From assembly GCA_947630195.1 (NCBI GenBank), contig CANRGQ010000025.1, forward strand, positions 1 to 17,652: a DNA stretch of 17,652 nt. The letters are read 5' to 3'. The number at the start of each line of letters is the position of its first letter. Within the stretch, counting starts at the first letter, position 1. The notes beneath the pieces were generated by a model that was given only the letters and a program-made list of their open reading frames with translations, searched no databases and was not told the origin of the DNA. The DNA comes from an uncultured Bacilli bacterium. GTDB lineage: Bacteria; Bacillota_I; Bacilli_A; RF39; UBA660. The position numbers and the translations under genes are program-made. Positions 1 through 6,360 of the stretch are shown here, one piece after another.

Positions 1-323
1 TTAGTAGCAAAAGTATCCGTAATTGGATATTTATATTGTAATTCAAATGCTGAAGTTTCCGATAACTGAACATCAAAACAAGCTGTACTAGAATTAATTG
101 AAGTTGTACTACTTGTATTTTGAATATCAACATTATAATAAGCATATGTTCCAGTTATTCCTATCACAATTAAAACTAAAACAAAAACTAAAGCATATGT
201 AAAGGCTATTCGAAAAGATTTTTTTCTTTCTTTAGGTAATTCAAATTCTTCAGTGTTTTCTATAAATTCTCTTTCGATATATGCTTCAAAACCCTTCTCT
301 TCCCGATTATTATTTTCATTCAT
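1..323 (-). CDS. SipW-type signal protein, paralogue 1 (3' end outside window)
   Basis: My own translation from the ATG at 321-323 (GGTGAT ribosome binding site just upstream) stays open to base 1, so the C-terminus is missing. The protein has an acidic/basic cytoplasmic head of about 37 residues, one hydrophobic segment, and then the motif GTYAYYN. It continues with an S/T-rich stretch, a cysteine, and the string KYPITDTFATN. It is clearly paralogous to the neighbouring gene at 463-1173: the membrane segment, the GTYAYYN motif and the YPITDTFATN string are shared. The segment resembles the SipW-dependent signal peptides of TasA/CalY-type surface fibre proteins. The family resemblance is inferred from the signal region only; the mature domain is not recognised. 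An export or cell-surface role is likely. Confidence 0.7.
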   Translation of the reverse strand, partial: MNENNNREEKGFEAYIEREFIENTEEFELPKERKKSFRIAFTYALVFVLVLIVIGITGTYAYYNVDIQNTSSTTSINSSTACFDVQLSETSAFELQYKYPITDTFAT

Positions 324-355
324 ATTAATCACCTATTTTTATTATTACTAATTTT

Positions 356-384
356 ATTATAATATATTTATTCGAAATAAGCAA
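356..384 (-). promoter_or_regulatory. sigma-A promoter of SipW paralogue 1
   Basis: On the minus strand, TTGCTT (379-384) and TATAAT (356-361) are separated by 17 bases. The predicted transcript starts near 349 and reads into the gene at 1-323. It lies downstream of the terminator of the second paralogue, so the two copies are transcribed separately. Confidence 0.7.
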
Positions 385-422
385 CAATTAACTTTTTGTT
401 TGTAAAATTTAGTGTTAAGTAC

Positions 423-448
423 AAAAAAACATCTTGCCTAAGCAAGAT
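423..448 (-). terminator. intrinsic terminator after SipW paralogue 2
   Basis: A perfect 7-bp stem (431-437 with 442-448, loop CTAA) is followed on the minus strand by G and then seven T (423-429). It lies just past the stop codon of the 463-1173 gene. Confidence 0.85.
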
Positions 449-462
449 AAATACTGTTTTTA

Positions 463-1173
463 TTAGTTTATTACGGCACTTGCTACCGCTTTAAATGTTC
501 CTTTTATTTGAGTTTCTGATGTAGTTCCATAGTCAATCCAAAATTTAAAGTTATAAGTATTTGATTTATTAGCAGCAACGGTATTTGAATCAATTAAAAT
601 ATATTTTCCAGTTTTCAAATCAGAGGCTTTTGCTCCTACGGAATTTTTTAAAGCATCTGTAACTGTAGTTTCGGCAGTTTTACTTTTAACCGTTACTTTA
701 TCAAAACCACTTATTGCTGCTGCCGTTGCTCCAGCAAGCGACCTCGTTACTTGCATTTTAACTCTAGCATTATCCATTGCGGAAGTGTTGCCCGAATCAG
801 GATAAGTGGTTAAATATAATTTATATGGTATAGCATCACCACTAGTACAAGAGTTTTTAACTGTGATAGTCATTGGTGTTATATTATTTCCATTTGTTGC
901 AAAAGTATCTGTAATTGGATAATTATATTTTAAACTATAGGCTCCAGAATCTGACAAAGTAACACTAAAACATGGTGTACTAGAACTTACAGATGTAGCA
1001 GAAATTGAACCTGTTGTAGTAACATTATAATAAGCATAAGTACCAGTAACCCCAAAGACAATCAACACTAAAACAAAGACTAAAGCGTAGGCAAAAGCTA
1101 CTCTAAAAGTCTTTTTTTCTTCTAATTCTTTATTTTTTATGTTGTTAGATTGTCCTTTATTATTCTTACTCAT
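463..1173 (-). CDS. SipW-type signal-anchored surface protein, paralogue 2
   Basis: A 236-residue protein. Residues 1-24 are charged and cytoplasmic; residues about 25-43 are hydrophobic and lead into GTYAYYN (44-50), the pattern of a SipW-type signal peptide (TasA, camelysin/CalY class). The mature part is Thr/Ser/Asn-rich, beta-rich in character, with cysteines at 68 and 109 that could pair. The ATG at 1171-1173 has GGTGATAAG directly upstream. It has its own promoter and terminator and a truncated paralogue immediately downstream, so this is a tandem duplication. A fibre or cell-wall surface protein is the most reasonable guess. No SipW signal peptidase is visible in the window. The family assignment rests on the signal region, so the exact function is unknown. 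Confidence 0.75.
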   Translation of the reverse strand: MSKNNKGQSNNIKNKELEEKKTFRVAFAYALVFVLVLIVFGVTGTYAYYNVTTTGSISATSVSSSTPCFSVTLSDSGAYSLKYNYPITDTFATNGNNITPMTITVKNSCTSGDAIPYKLYLTTYPDSGNTSAMDNARVKMQVTRSLAGATAAAISGFDKVTVKSKTAETTVTDALKNSVGAKASDLKTGKYILIDSNTVAANKSNTYNFKFWIDYGTTSETQIKGTFKAVASAVIN

Positions 1174-1202
1174 CTTATCACCATATTTTATACTACTTCT
1201 TT

Positions 1203-1231
1203 ATTATATTATATTTCTTTCAATTTGGCAA
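1203..1231 (-). promoter_or_regulatory. sigma-A promoter of SipW paralogue 2
   Basis: Minus strand TTGCCA (1226-1231), a 17-base spacer, TATAAT (1203-1208). The -35 box begins 5 bases past the obg stop codon, so the gene can be expressed independently of obg. Confidence 0.8.
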
Positions 1232-1236
1232 TAAAC

Positions 1237-2511
1237 TTATTCCTTAAATTCAAAAATATAGTCTAAAATTTGAACTTCATCGCCTCTTTTGGCTCCCATT
1301 TTCTCAAGTTCATCTTCCACTCCCATACCTCTAAGTTTACGAGCAAATCTTAAAACAGCCTCGTCTTCATTAAATTTAGTCATATTAAATAATTTTTCAA
1401 TTTCCTCACCTTTAATAACCCAAATACCATTATCATTCGTTATTGTATAAGGTTTTTCTTCTTTAAATTTAAAGACCATATGGCTTTCAAGTTCGGTATT
1501 TTCATAAATACTTTCATTTTCTAATTTCTCTAATTCTTCCCCTAGAAATTCCATTAAGGTGGTAAGACCTTCATTATTTAGAGCACTAATACTAAATATT
1601 TTTTTATCAAAATATTTCTTTTTAAATTCTTCTAAATTTTTAGAAGCACCCTCTAAATCCATTTTATTAGCCACAATTATTTCTTCTTTTTGGCTTAATT
1701 TAGCACTATATTTGTCAATTTCTTTACGGATTACTTCATAATCATCTATAGGATTTCTTCCTTCACTACCACTCATATCAATGACATGACATAAGATTTT
1801 GGTCCTCATAGCGTGTCTTAAGAATTTATCGCCTAAACCAACACCTTCAGATGCTCCTTCAATTAAACCCGGTAAATCAGCCATGACAAAAGTTTGATGA
1901 TTCTTTAGCTTTACGACTCCTAAATTAGGAGATAATGTTGTAAAATGATAAGCCGCAATCTTTGGCTTACTCGCACTTATTTGGGAAAGTAATGTGCTTT
2001 TTCCAACAGATGGAAGACCAACTAAACCAACATCTGCTAAAACTTTTAATTCAAGTTTTACAAGTCTTATTTCTCCCGGTTCCCCTTTTTCACTAAACTT
2101 TGGCGCTGGGTTATCATGAGTTGCAAAGGCTTTATTACCTTTTCCACCTCTTCCGCCTTTAGCCACAACGACTTTATCATCTTCATGGATTAAATCGGCA
2201 ATAACTAAATTAGTATCTAAATCCATAATGGTGGTTCCTAAAGGCACCTTTATTATGACATCTTCCGCACTGGCCCCATATTTATTAGATCCTTTACCAT
2301 GAACGCCATGACTACCTTTAATAGTCTTTAAATATCTTAAGTCAATTAAAGTTTTAAGACCGGGATCCACTGTAAAGATAATATCGCTACCTTTTCCACC
2401 ATTTCCGCCATCAGGTCCTCCCATAGGGACAAACTTTTCTCTTCGAAAAGAGGTACAACCGTCTCCTCCCGAACCCGCTATAACTTTTAAAGTAATTTCA
2501 TCGACAAACAT
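1237..2511 (-). CDS. obg: Obg family ribosome-associated GTPase
   Basis: A full-length Obg/CgtA protein of 424 residues. The glycine-rich Obg fold spans residues 1-157. The GTPase domain carries GLPSVGKS (165-172, P-loop), TTLSPN (191-196, switch I), DLPG (212-215), NKMD (282-285) and SAL (309-311). The C-terminal OCT domain covers about 345-424. The family binds the 50S subunit, acts in late ribosome assembly and links GTP/ppGpp levels to growth; it is usually essential. The ATG at 2509-2511 has GGTGAT 6 bases upstream. It has an extended -10 promoter diverging from the tRNA-Lys promoter. No terminator hairpin is evident after the stop, where the promoter of the next gene begins at once. Confidence 0.98.
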   Translation of the reverse strand: MFVDEITLKVIAGSGGDGCTSFRREKFVPMGGPDGGNGGKGSDIIFTVDPGLKTLIDLRYLKTIKGSHGVHGKGSNKYGASAEDVIIKVPLGTTIMDLDTNLVIADLIHEDDKVVVAKGGRGGKGNKAFATHDNPAPKFSEKGEPGEIRLVKLELKVLADVGLVGLPSVGKSTLLSQISASKPKIAAYHFTTLSPNLGVVKLKNHQTFVMADLPGLIEGASEGVGLGDKFLRHAMRTKILCHVIDMSGSEGRNPIDDYEVIRKEIDKYSAKLSQKEEIIVANKMDLEGASKNLEEFKKKYFDKKIFSISALNNEGLTTLMEFLGEELEKLENESIYENTELESHMVFKFKEEKPYTITNDNGIWVIKGEEIEKLFNMTKFNEDEAVLRFARKLRGMGVEDELEKMGAKRGDEVQILDYIFEFKE

Positions 2512-2529
2512 AATATATCACCATAAATA

Positions 2530-2538
2530 ATTATAACA
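2530..2538 (-). promoter_or_regulatory. extended -10 promoter of obg
   Basis: Minus strand TGTTATAAT fits the extended -10 pattern (TGn then TATAAT at 2530-2535). No good -35 box is present at 17 bases. The GGTGAT ribosome binding site begins 7 bases after the -10 box, giving a very short predicted leader. Confidence 0.6.
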
Positions 2539-2560
2539 CGTCAAATGATTAAGAGTCTAC

Positions 2561-2589
2561 TTGCTTTTTTTAACTAACTAGGGTATAAT
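2561..2589 (+). promoter_or_regulatory. promoter of tRNA-Lys
   Basis: TTGCTT (2561-2566), 17-base spacer, TATAAT (2584-2589), ending 16 bases before the mature tRNA 5' end. Confidence 0.8.
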
Positions 2590-2605
2590 TAATAATGCAA
2601 TTTAT

Positions 2606-2681
2606 GTCTCCTTAGCTCAGTTGGTAGAGCAACTGACTCTTAATCAGTGGGTCTAGGGTTCGAATCCCTAAGGGGACACCA
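2606..2681 (+). tRNA. tRNA-Lys (anticodon CTT)
   Basis: A 76-nt cloverleaf with encoded CCA. Acceptor GTCTCCT (2606-2612) pairs with AGGGGAC (2671-2677), followed by A73 and CCA. The anticodon arm is ACTGA-CTCTTAA-TCAGT, giving anticodon CTT for AAG Lys codons. The T arm contains GGTTCGAATCC. It has its own promoter and a strong terminator, so it is a single-gene unit. Confidence 0.97.
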
Positions 2682-2691
2682 TTTTAGACAT

Positions 2692-2736
2692 AAAATTCCT
2701 AGCAAATCCTTATAATTGCTAGGAATTTTTTCTTTT
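2692..2736 (+). terminator. intrinsic terminator after tRNA-Lys
   Basis: A 13-bp perfect stem (2693-2705 with 2716-2728, 10-nt loop) runs into a T-rich tract on the plus strand. The right arm contains the stop codon of the convergent HAD-like gene (TAG, 2719-2721). On the minus strand a shorter T run follows, so it may serve both directions. Confidence 0.85.
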
Positions 2737-3231
2737 TAAAGTTAACTTTTTAACGGCTTCTTCAATATGATTTTCTGATAAACCAATATTCGGATAATAT
2801 TTTAAATAAAAATTAGTCTTTATTAATCTTTTCATTTCTTCTTCGTTATAATTGAATGTTTCATCATCTATAATTAAGTAATCTTCAACTTCATGATACC
2901 TTAACCATTCTCTTATTTCTTCTTCTCTACTACCTAAAAAGGGAGTCATATCATAAATAACCAGATTATATTTAGTAAATAATCTTTGTAGTTCTTCTGT
3001 TCTTCTATTAGTAGGTATAAATATCCCATCTTCCATATGGCCAAAAATACGCCACGAAGAAGACAAGACAATATAAGCCCCAGTTAATCTTACTATTTCA
3101 CTCAAATAAAATATTTTCTTCTCATCAAGTTCCACCCGTCTTTTATGAGTAACTTGATATTCATCATAAATATCTTTAAAAGTTTTTTGAGTATTTAATA
3201 CTCCATCAATATCTAAAAAAATTGCTTTCAT
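2719..3231 (-). CDS. HAD-like hydrolase (HAD domain of RNA-repair-protein type)
   Basis: A 170-residue, single-domain HAD-fold protein. Motif I is DIDGVL (D7 nucleophile, D9 acid/base), the motif II region is LSSSWR (56-61), and the acidic motif IV is IDDE (121-124). The DIDGVLN start and SSSWR box match the small HAD domains also found fused to RNA-repair ('Swiss Army Knife') proteins and to phage polynucleotide kinases. It is a likely Mg-dependent phosphatase, substrate unknown. Residues 140-170 are basic. No Shine-Dalgarno sequence is visible before the ATG at 3229-3231; an extended -10 box ends 6 bases upstream, so the mRNA may be leaderless. The gene converges on tRNA-Lys and shares its terminator. 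Confidence 0.85.
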   Translation of the reverse strand: MKAIFLDIDGVLNTQKTFKDIYDEYQVTHKRRVELDEKKIFYLSEIVRLTGAYIVLSSSWRIFGHMEDGIFIPTNRRTEELQRLFTKYNLVIYDMTPFLGSREEEIREWLRYHEVEDYLIIDDETFNYNEEEMKRLIKTNFYLKYYPNIGLSENHIEEAVKKLTLKRKNS

Positions 3232-3237
3232 GTCTTA

Positions 3238-3246
3238 AGTATATCA
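3238..3246 (-). promoter_or_regulatory. extended -10 promoter of the HAD gene
   Basis: Minus strand TGATATACT is an extended -10 (TATACT 3238-3243). Only 6 bases separate it from the ATG, which puts the predicted start of transcription at or next to the start codon. No convincing -35 box. Confidence 0.5.
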
Positions 3247-3270
3247 CAATATTTTCCAAAAAACTATTGT

Positions 3271-3296
3271 TGGTTCAAATCCCGTACGAATCACCA
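3271..3296 (+). pseudogene. tRNA-Glu 3'-end relic (T arm plus acceptor 3' strand and CCA)
   Basis: These 26 bases match the last 26 bases of the intact tRNA-Glu (6520-6545) at 23 positions, including GGTTCAAATCCCGTACG and TCACCA. The acceptor bases GG are changed to AA. Nothing upstream of 3271 resembles the rest of a tRNA, so no functional tRNA is encoded. It lies between two minus-strand genes, inside the upstream region of the HAD gene. Confidence 0.75.
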
Positions 3297-3299
3297 TTT

Positions 3300-4319
3300 T
3301 TAATTTAATGGGTGCGAATCCTCATCTTTCAGACCACTTTTTACCAAATGCCTAGAATACCACATATTAAATTCTTCTAATTCTTCCTTTGTTTCAATTT
3401 CCTCATGATAATAATGCTTGGTAAATTCCCCACAAGAACTACCTACTTCTCTTCCAGGAGGAGCATATCTTTTAATTATTAATCCCGGTATTTTTTCTTC
3501 AATATTTCTAACCCATTCATCTTCTTTTAAACTTATCTTTAAATCATTCTTTGGATTAAACTTAATAAATTTAATTGGTATTTCATATTTACTTAATAAA
3601 TTAATTAACGTATTTAATTCTAAATCTCCATCGTTAACCCCTTTAATTAAGGTATAATGGATTTCAATAGGAATATTATTCGTATGTAATTTTAAATATT
3701 TAATCATTATATTTTTATTCTTTTGGATACTTTCTTTATAATCCATAAGTAAATCTAATGCTCTATTGATATTTACTTTACTACTCGGAATTAACCTACT
3801 TCTTTTTTCATCTAGAGGGTTATGCAAAGAAAAATGAACTTTTAAAGGTACTTCATATTTTAAAACTAAATCTTGTAATAGTTTTAAATTTTCATTAGGC
3901 ATCATTGTAGCTATCGCATAACCAACATCTTCATAGCCTAATTTTTCTTTTATTAATTCTTCATTTTTAAAAACACTTTCTAACAAAGATAAATTTAGCA
4001 AAGGTTCCCCAACACCCATAAAAGAAATAAGTAATTTCTTTTTAGAAGTAACTTTCTTTCCATCGCTAGTTAAACTTCTAAATAAACATTCTATAAAATC
4101 TTCACTTTTTATAGGGAGCATTTTTTTATTTAAAGAATTATTAGTTAAATGACACATTAGACAACCCAAATTACAAAAATGGTGGGTTGGAACACACAAA
4201 ACATCCTTATCTTTCTTATTAAAAAGCAAAGACATTTCAATTATTTTGTTATCTTTCTTATAAACACTTTTTAAAGTTCCATCATTATAATCTTTAAATA
4301 CTCCTAAACTTTCTATCAT
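3300..4319 (-). CDS. RlmN/Cfr-like radical SAM enzyme, N-terminally short
   Basis: I place the start at the ATG 4317-4319 (339 residues), which has GGTGAT 3 bases upstream. The longer reading from 4379 would have to run through the LysR terminator. The iron-sulphur motif is CNLGCLMC (C49, C53, C56). C42 lies exactly 7 residues before it, as does the methyl-relay cysteine region of RlmN (C118 before C125 in E. coli). GVGEP is at 102-106, SLHNPLDEKRSRLIP at 164-178, GVND at 227-230, and SSCGEF at 294-299 supplies the second conserved catalytic cysteine (C296). These are the signatures of RlmN/Cfr adenosine-C2/C8 methyltransferases. The N-terminal accessory domain of about 75-90 residues is missing, so the RNA substrate may differ. 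It could be a divergent RlmN or a paralogue; the true rlmN is not in this window. Confidence 0.8.
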   Translation of the reverse strand: MIESLGVFKDYNDGTLKSVYKKDNKIIEMSLLFNKKDKDVLCVPTHHFCNLGCLMCHLTNNSLNKKMLPIKSEDFIECLFRSLTSDGKKVTSKKKLLISFMGVGEPLLNLSLLESVFKNEELIKEKLGYEDVGYAIATMMPNENLKLLQDLVLKYEVPLKVHFSLHNPLDEKRSRLIPSSKVNINRALDLLMDYKESIQKNKNIMIKYLKLHTNNIPIEIHYTLIKGVNDGDLELNTLINLLSKYEIPIKFIKFNPKNDLKISLKEDEWVRNIEEKIPGLIIKRYAPPGREVGSSCGEFTKHYYHEEIETKEELEEFNMWYSRHLVKSGLKDEDSHPLN

Positions 4320-4334
4320 ACTATCACCAGTTTT

Positions 4335-4340
4335 ATTATA
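4335..4340 (-). promoter_or_regulatory. possible -10 box of the radical SAM gene
   Basis: Minus strand TATAAT lies between the LysR terminator and the GGTGAT site, 6 bases before the latter. The position at -35 is poor (TTTTAA). Supported mainly because several other genes here show the same layout. Confidence 0.35.
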
Positions 4341-4370
4341 AAACAAAAAGATATTTATTAAAAAATATCT
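4341..4370 (-). terminator. intrinsic terminator after the LysR gene
   Basis: An 8-bp stem (4349-4356 with 4363-4370, 6-nt loop) is followed on the minus strand by a T-rich tail. It lies 56-85 bases past the LysR stop and upstream of the radical SAM start chosen here. Confidence 0.7.
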
Positions 4371-4425
4371 CTTTTTCATATCTTTTATAATAAATATTTA
4401 TAACTATAACTAAGAATTATATATC

Positions 4426-5340
4426 TTATAATTCTATTTCATAATCAATGTAGTCTTCAATAAATTTACGTGGGGCTTTACTTAAAAATTCTTTATCATA
4501 GACAATATTAATACCCACCGTAGGTAAGCTCTCCTTTAATTTAATTTCATCTAAAATTCCATTATTTATATCATCTTTAACTAAATCATAGATAACATAA
4601 CCAATGCCTAAATCTTTTTTAACGGCCGAGATAATCATTTCGCTGGTATGGATATTTAAAACATTCTCAATTTCAATTCTTTTTTTTCTAAGAAGTTCAT
4701 CTAAATCATTCCGGTTGGCCGTATTCGGTATAGGTAATATAAGAGATTTATCTTTTAAATCTTTTAATTCCTTAATCTTTTTATAGTCTACCTTTTTAGT
4801 ATCCTTCTTAATGACAAATGCATAACTTACTTCTTTTAAAAGTTTTACTTTCATTCCTTTTGCAAGTTTAACATTTATGGGTGATGTATCAATAACAAAG
4901 TCTACTTTATGAGAATCTAGTAAATTAATTAAGTTAGCCGTACTCCCGGTAATGATTGTTATTTCAATATTCGGATATTTTTTATGAAAAGCAATAATCC
5001 TATCAAAGAGGAAGAAAGAGCCAACATTTGAAGGCATCCCAATAGAGAGTTTTCCCCTTTCTAAATTTTCGGTTTCTCTCATCATTCTTTCCGCCGTGAT
5101 TAAATTCCCATAAGATTTTTCGACAAAATATAAAAGTTCTTGTCCTTTTTCAGTTAACTCCACCCCATTTAAAGACCGAATGAATAGTTGGACTCCCAGT
5201 TCACTTTCTAACTTTTTAATGGCTTTACTAACTGCTGGTTGACTAGTATAACCATATTCAGCCGCTTTCGAAATACTTCCATATTTGGCAACTTCATAAA
5301 AATTTTTATATAAATTTAAATTAATATTACTTTTATACAT
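4426..5340 (-). CDS. LysR family transcriptional regulator
   Basis: A 304-residue LTTR. A winged helix-turn-helix spans residues about 8-66, with the classic string GSISKAAEYGYTSQPAVSKA followed by LESELGVQLFIR. A linker helix follows, and then a periplasmic-binding-protein-like effector domain from about 95 to 295. The effector is unknown. The gene is monocistronic, with its own extended -10 promoter and terminator. An inverted repeat (5346-5358) lies between the -10 box and the start codon and could be an autoregulatory operator. Neither neighbour is divergently transcribed, so the usual LTTR clue to a target gene is absent. The ATG at 5338-5340 is preceded by AGGGGA. Confidence 0.95.
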   Translation of the reverse strand: MYKSNINLNLYKNFYEVAKYGSISKAAEYGYTSQPAVSKAIKKLESELGVQLFIRSLNGVELTEKGQELLYFVEKSYGNLITAERMMRETENLERGKLSIGMPSNVGSFFLFDRIIAFHKKYPNIEITIITGSTANLINLLDSHKVDFVIDTSPINVKLAKGMKVKLLKEVSYAFVIKKDTKKVDYKKIKELKDLKDKSLILPIPNTANRNDLDELLRKKRIEIENVLNIHTSEMIISAVKKDLGIGYVIYDLVKDDINNGILDEIKLKESLPTVGINIVYDKEFLSKAPRKFIEDYIDYEIEL

Positions 5341-5345
5341 AACGC

Positions 5346-5358
5346 ATCCCCTAGGGAT
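5346..5358. promoter_or_regulatory. inverted repeat, candidate LysR autoregulatory operator
   Basis: ATCCC-CTA-GGGAT forms a 5-bp inverted repeat immediately between the -10 box (5359-5364) and the LysR start codon. A protein bound here would block the start of transcription. One arm also contains the ribosome binding site, so an RNA-level role is possible. Confidence 0.35.
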
Positions 5359-5367
5359 ATTATATCA
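5359..5367 (-). promoter_or_regulatory. extended -10 promoter of the LysR gene
   Basis: Minus strand TGATATAAT, an extended -10 element; the -35 region is not conserved and overlaps the terminator of the upstream SH3b gene. Confidence 0.6.
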
Positions 5368-5380
5368 CAAACTTATAAAT

Positions 5381-5404
5381 AAAAAGAACTAGATTTCTCT
5401 AGTT
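5381..5404 (-). terminator. intrinsic terminator of the SH3b gene
   Basis: A 7-bp stem (5387-5393 with 5398-5404, loop TTTC) with C and five T following on the minus strand. The upper arm contains part of the stop codon (5403-5405). Confidence 0.75.
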
Positions 5405-6020
5405 ATCTTTTATATTCACTAAAATCTAAAACTTGATCTTCACTTGGATTAATATCAAATTCTATTTTTTGCATTTTTGAAGAACTTTTACCAGCTCCAT
5501 CCGTAATTGTATATAAAATCCAATATTGGTCAATAAATTCGGCTGGCTTTACTTCGTGATAGACTTTATGCGTGATAGTGTATTTATCAGTATCTTCCAC
5601 CACCGTTAAATGTTTATAATTAATATCATCTATACTCCTTACTTTATAGACATCACTTTTAAATTTAATTTCCGGGGTCGCAATATCGGTAGGATTATTG
5701 ACATCATTTACCCAAGGACTTTTTTTCTTACTTGCAATCCAACCGGTAGTATTTTTATATTCAATCTTATACCAATAATAAATATTGGAATCTAAATTAA
5801 TCTCTAGAACTTTATAAACTTCGCCCTTATTTACTGTACCAATTTCTTTACCCTTCGTATTATAATTATCTCTTACTTTAATGGGTTCTTTATAAGTAAT
5901 TTCGACATACCATCCTTTTTTTATTTCTTCAATTCTTTTATTTTCCATAACTTGCTTTATCCCAAAATAAGCACATACCCCAATTATAACGACAACAATA
6001 AAGATCCCCAATTTTTTCAT
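5403..6020 (-). CDS. membrane-anchored SH3b-domain protein
   Basis: I choose the ATG at 6018-6020 (205 residues), 6 bases after GAGGTG; upstream GTG codons in frame overlap that ribosome binding site. Residues 5-22 form a signal anchor. Residues about 38-97 look like a bacterial SH3 domain, with the segments VRDNYNTKGKEIGTV, KGEVYKVLE and WYKIEYKNTTGWIAS. A beta-rich domain of unknown type follows (about 110-205, YWILYTITDGAGK). Bacterial SH3 domains commonly bind cell-wall peptides; no catalytic wall-hydrolase domain is fused here. A surface-located, wall-binding or sensing role is inferred. It is monocistronic. Confidence 0.8.
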   Translation of the reverse strand: MKKLGIFIVVVIIGVCAYFGIKQVMENKRIEEIKKGWYVEITYKEPIKVRDNYNTKGKEIGTVNKGEVYKVLEINLDSNIYYWYKIEYKNTTGWIASKKKSPWVNDVNNPTDIATPEIKFKSDVYKVRSIDDINYKHLTVVEDTDKYTITHKVYHEVKPAEFIDQYWILYTITDGAGKSSSKMQKIEFDINPSEDQVLDFSEYKR

Positions 6021-6041
6021 CACTAACACCTCTTTCTTAAG

Positions 6042-6050
6042 ATTATATCA
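6042..6050 (-). promoter_or_regulatory. extended -10 promoter of the SH3b gene
   Basis: Minus strand TGATATAAT, the same nine bases as at the LysR promoter. The only TTGTCA upstream lies 20 bases away, which is too far for a good -35. Confidence 0.6.
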
Positions 6051-6111
6051 TAGTTTTTCGCAAAATTTGACAAAAATAGATAAATTTAAGGAAAAATTAA
6101 GCAAAAATATC

Positions 6112-6140
6112 TTGCATTTTTCATATATTTCTTATATAAT
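6112..6140 (+). promoter_or_regulatory. promoter P1 of the small RNA / tRNA unit
   Basis: TTGCAT (6112-6117), 17-base spacer, TATAAT (6135-6140). It points toward the structured region and the two tRNA genes. Confidence 0.65.
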
Positions 6141-6171
6141 GAAAAAGTCATACAAAAAACGAAAGTTTATG

Positions 6172-6200
6172 TTGACATTCGTTTGTTCGCTCGGTATAAT
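6172..6200 (+). promoter_or_regulatory. promoter P2, full consensus
   Basis: TTGACA (6172-6177), 17-base spacer, TATAAT (6195-6200): a perfect sigma-A consensus, the best in the window. Predicted transcription start at about 6207. It lies exactly 60 bases after P1; tandem strong promoters of this type are typical of stable RNA genes. Confidence 0.85.
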
Positions 6201-6206
6201 TAAAAT

Positions 6207-6360
6207 GTACCTGGGAAAAATTAAAAAAATAAAAACAAGTACGGCAGCGACTGTCGGAAATATGGCCTGTGGAGGAGTAAAATCCAATGAAGCAGGAAAG
6301 ATAAGCTGTGAGGTTTATCAAGGTGAAACAAAATAAATTTATTTATTGAGTTTTACTTTT
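6207..6360 (+). ncRNA. candidate structured small RNA upstream of tRNA-Ile
   Basis: The region follows a consensus promoter and contains several hairpins that I paired by eye. These are 6242-6247 with 6251-6256 (one G-U), 6266-6269 with 6293-6296 enclosing 6270-6273 with 6283-6286, and 6300-6306 with 6313-6319 (7 bp, loop TGTGAG). A final A/T-rich stem (6323-6329 with 6350-6356) ends in a weak T tract that could be a terminator. The stretch 6241-6325 is richer in G than its surroundings. I do not recognise tmRNA, RNase P RNA, SRP RNA or a named riboswitch. An open frame from ATG 6205-6207 to 6336 would give 43 residues. It has no ribosome binding site, would begin at the transcription start, and uses codons rare elsewhere here (CTG, GCG, GTC, GCC), so an RNA is favoured. 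The 3' end is uncertain. Confidence 0.45.

Noticed and set aside
4320..4379. An N-terminal extension of 20 residues on the radical SAM protein
   Set aside because: It would be translated through the LysR terminator hairpin and lacks a ribosome binding site, while the ATG at 4317-4319 has GGTGAT correctly spaced.
6067..6336. An 89-codon plus-strand protein gene
   Set aside because: Its start lies upstream of both promoters, no ribosome binding site precedes any of its ATG codons, and its codon usage differs from the neighbours. A structured RNA explains the region better, though the last 43 codons are noted as an alternative.
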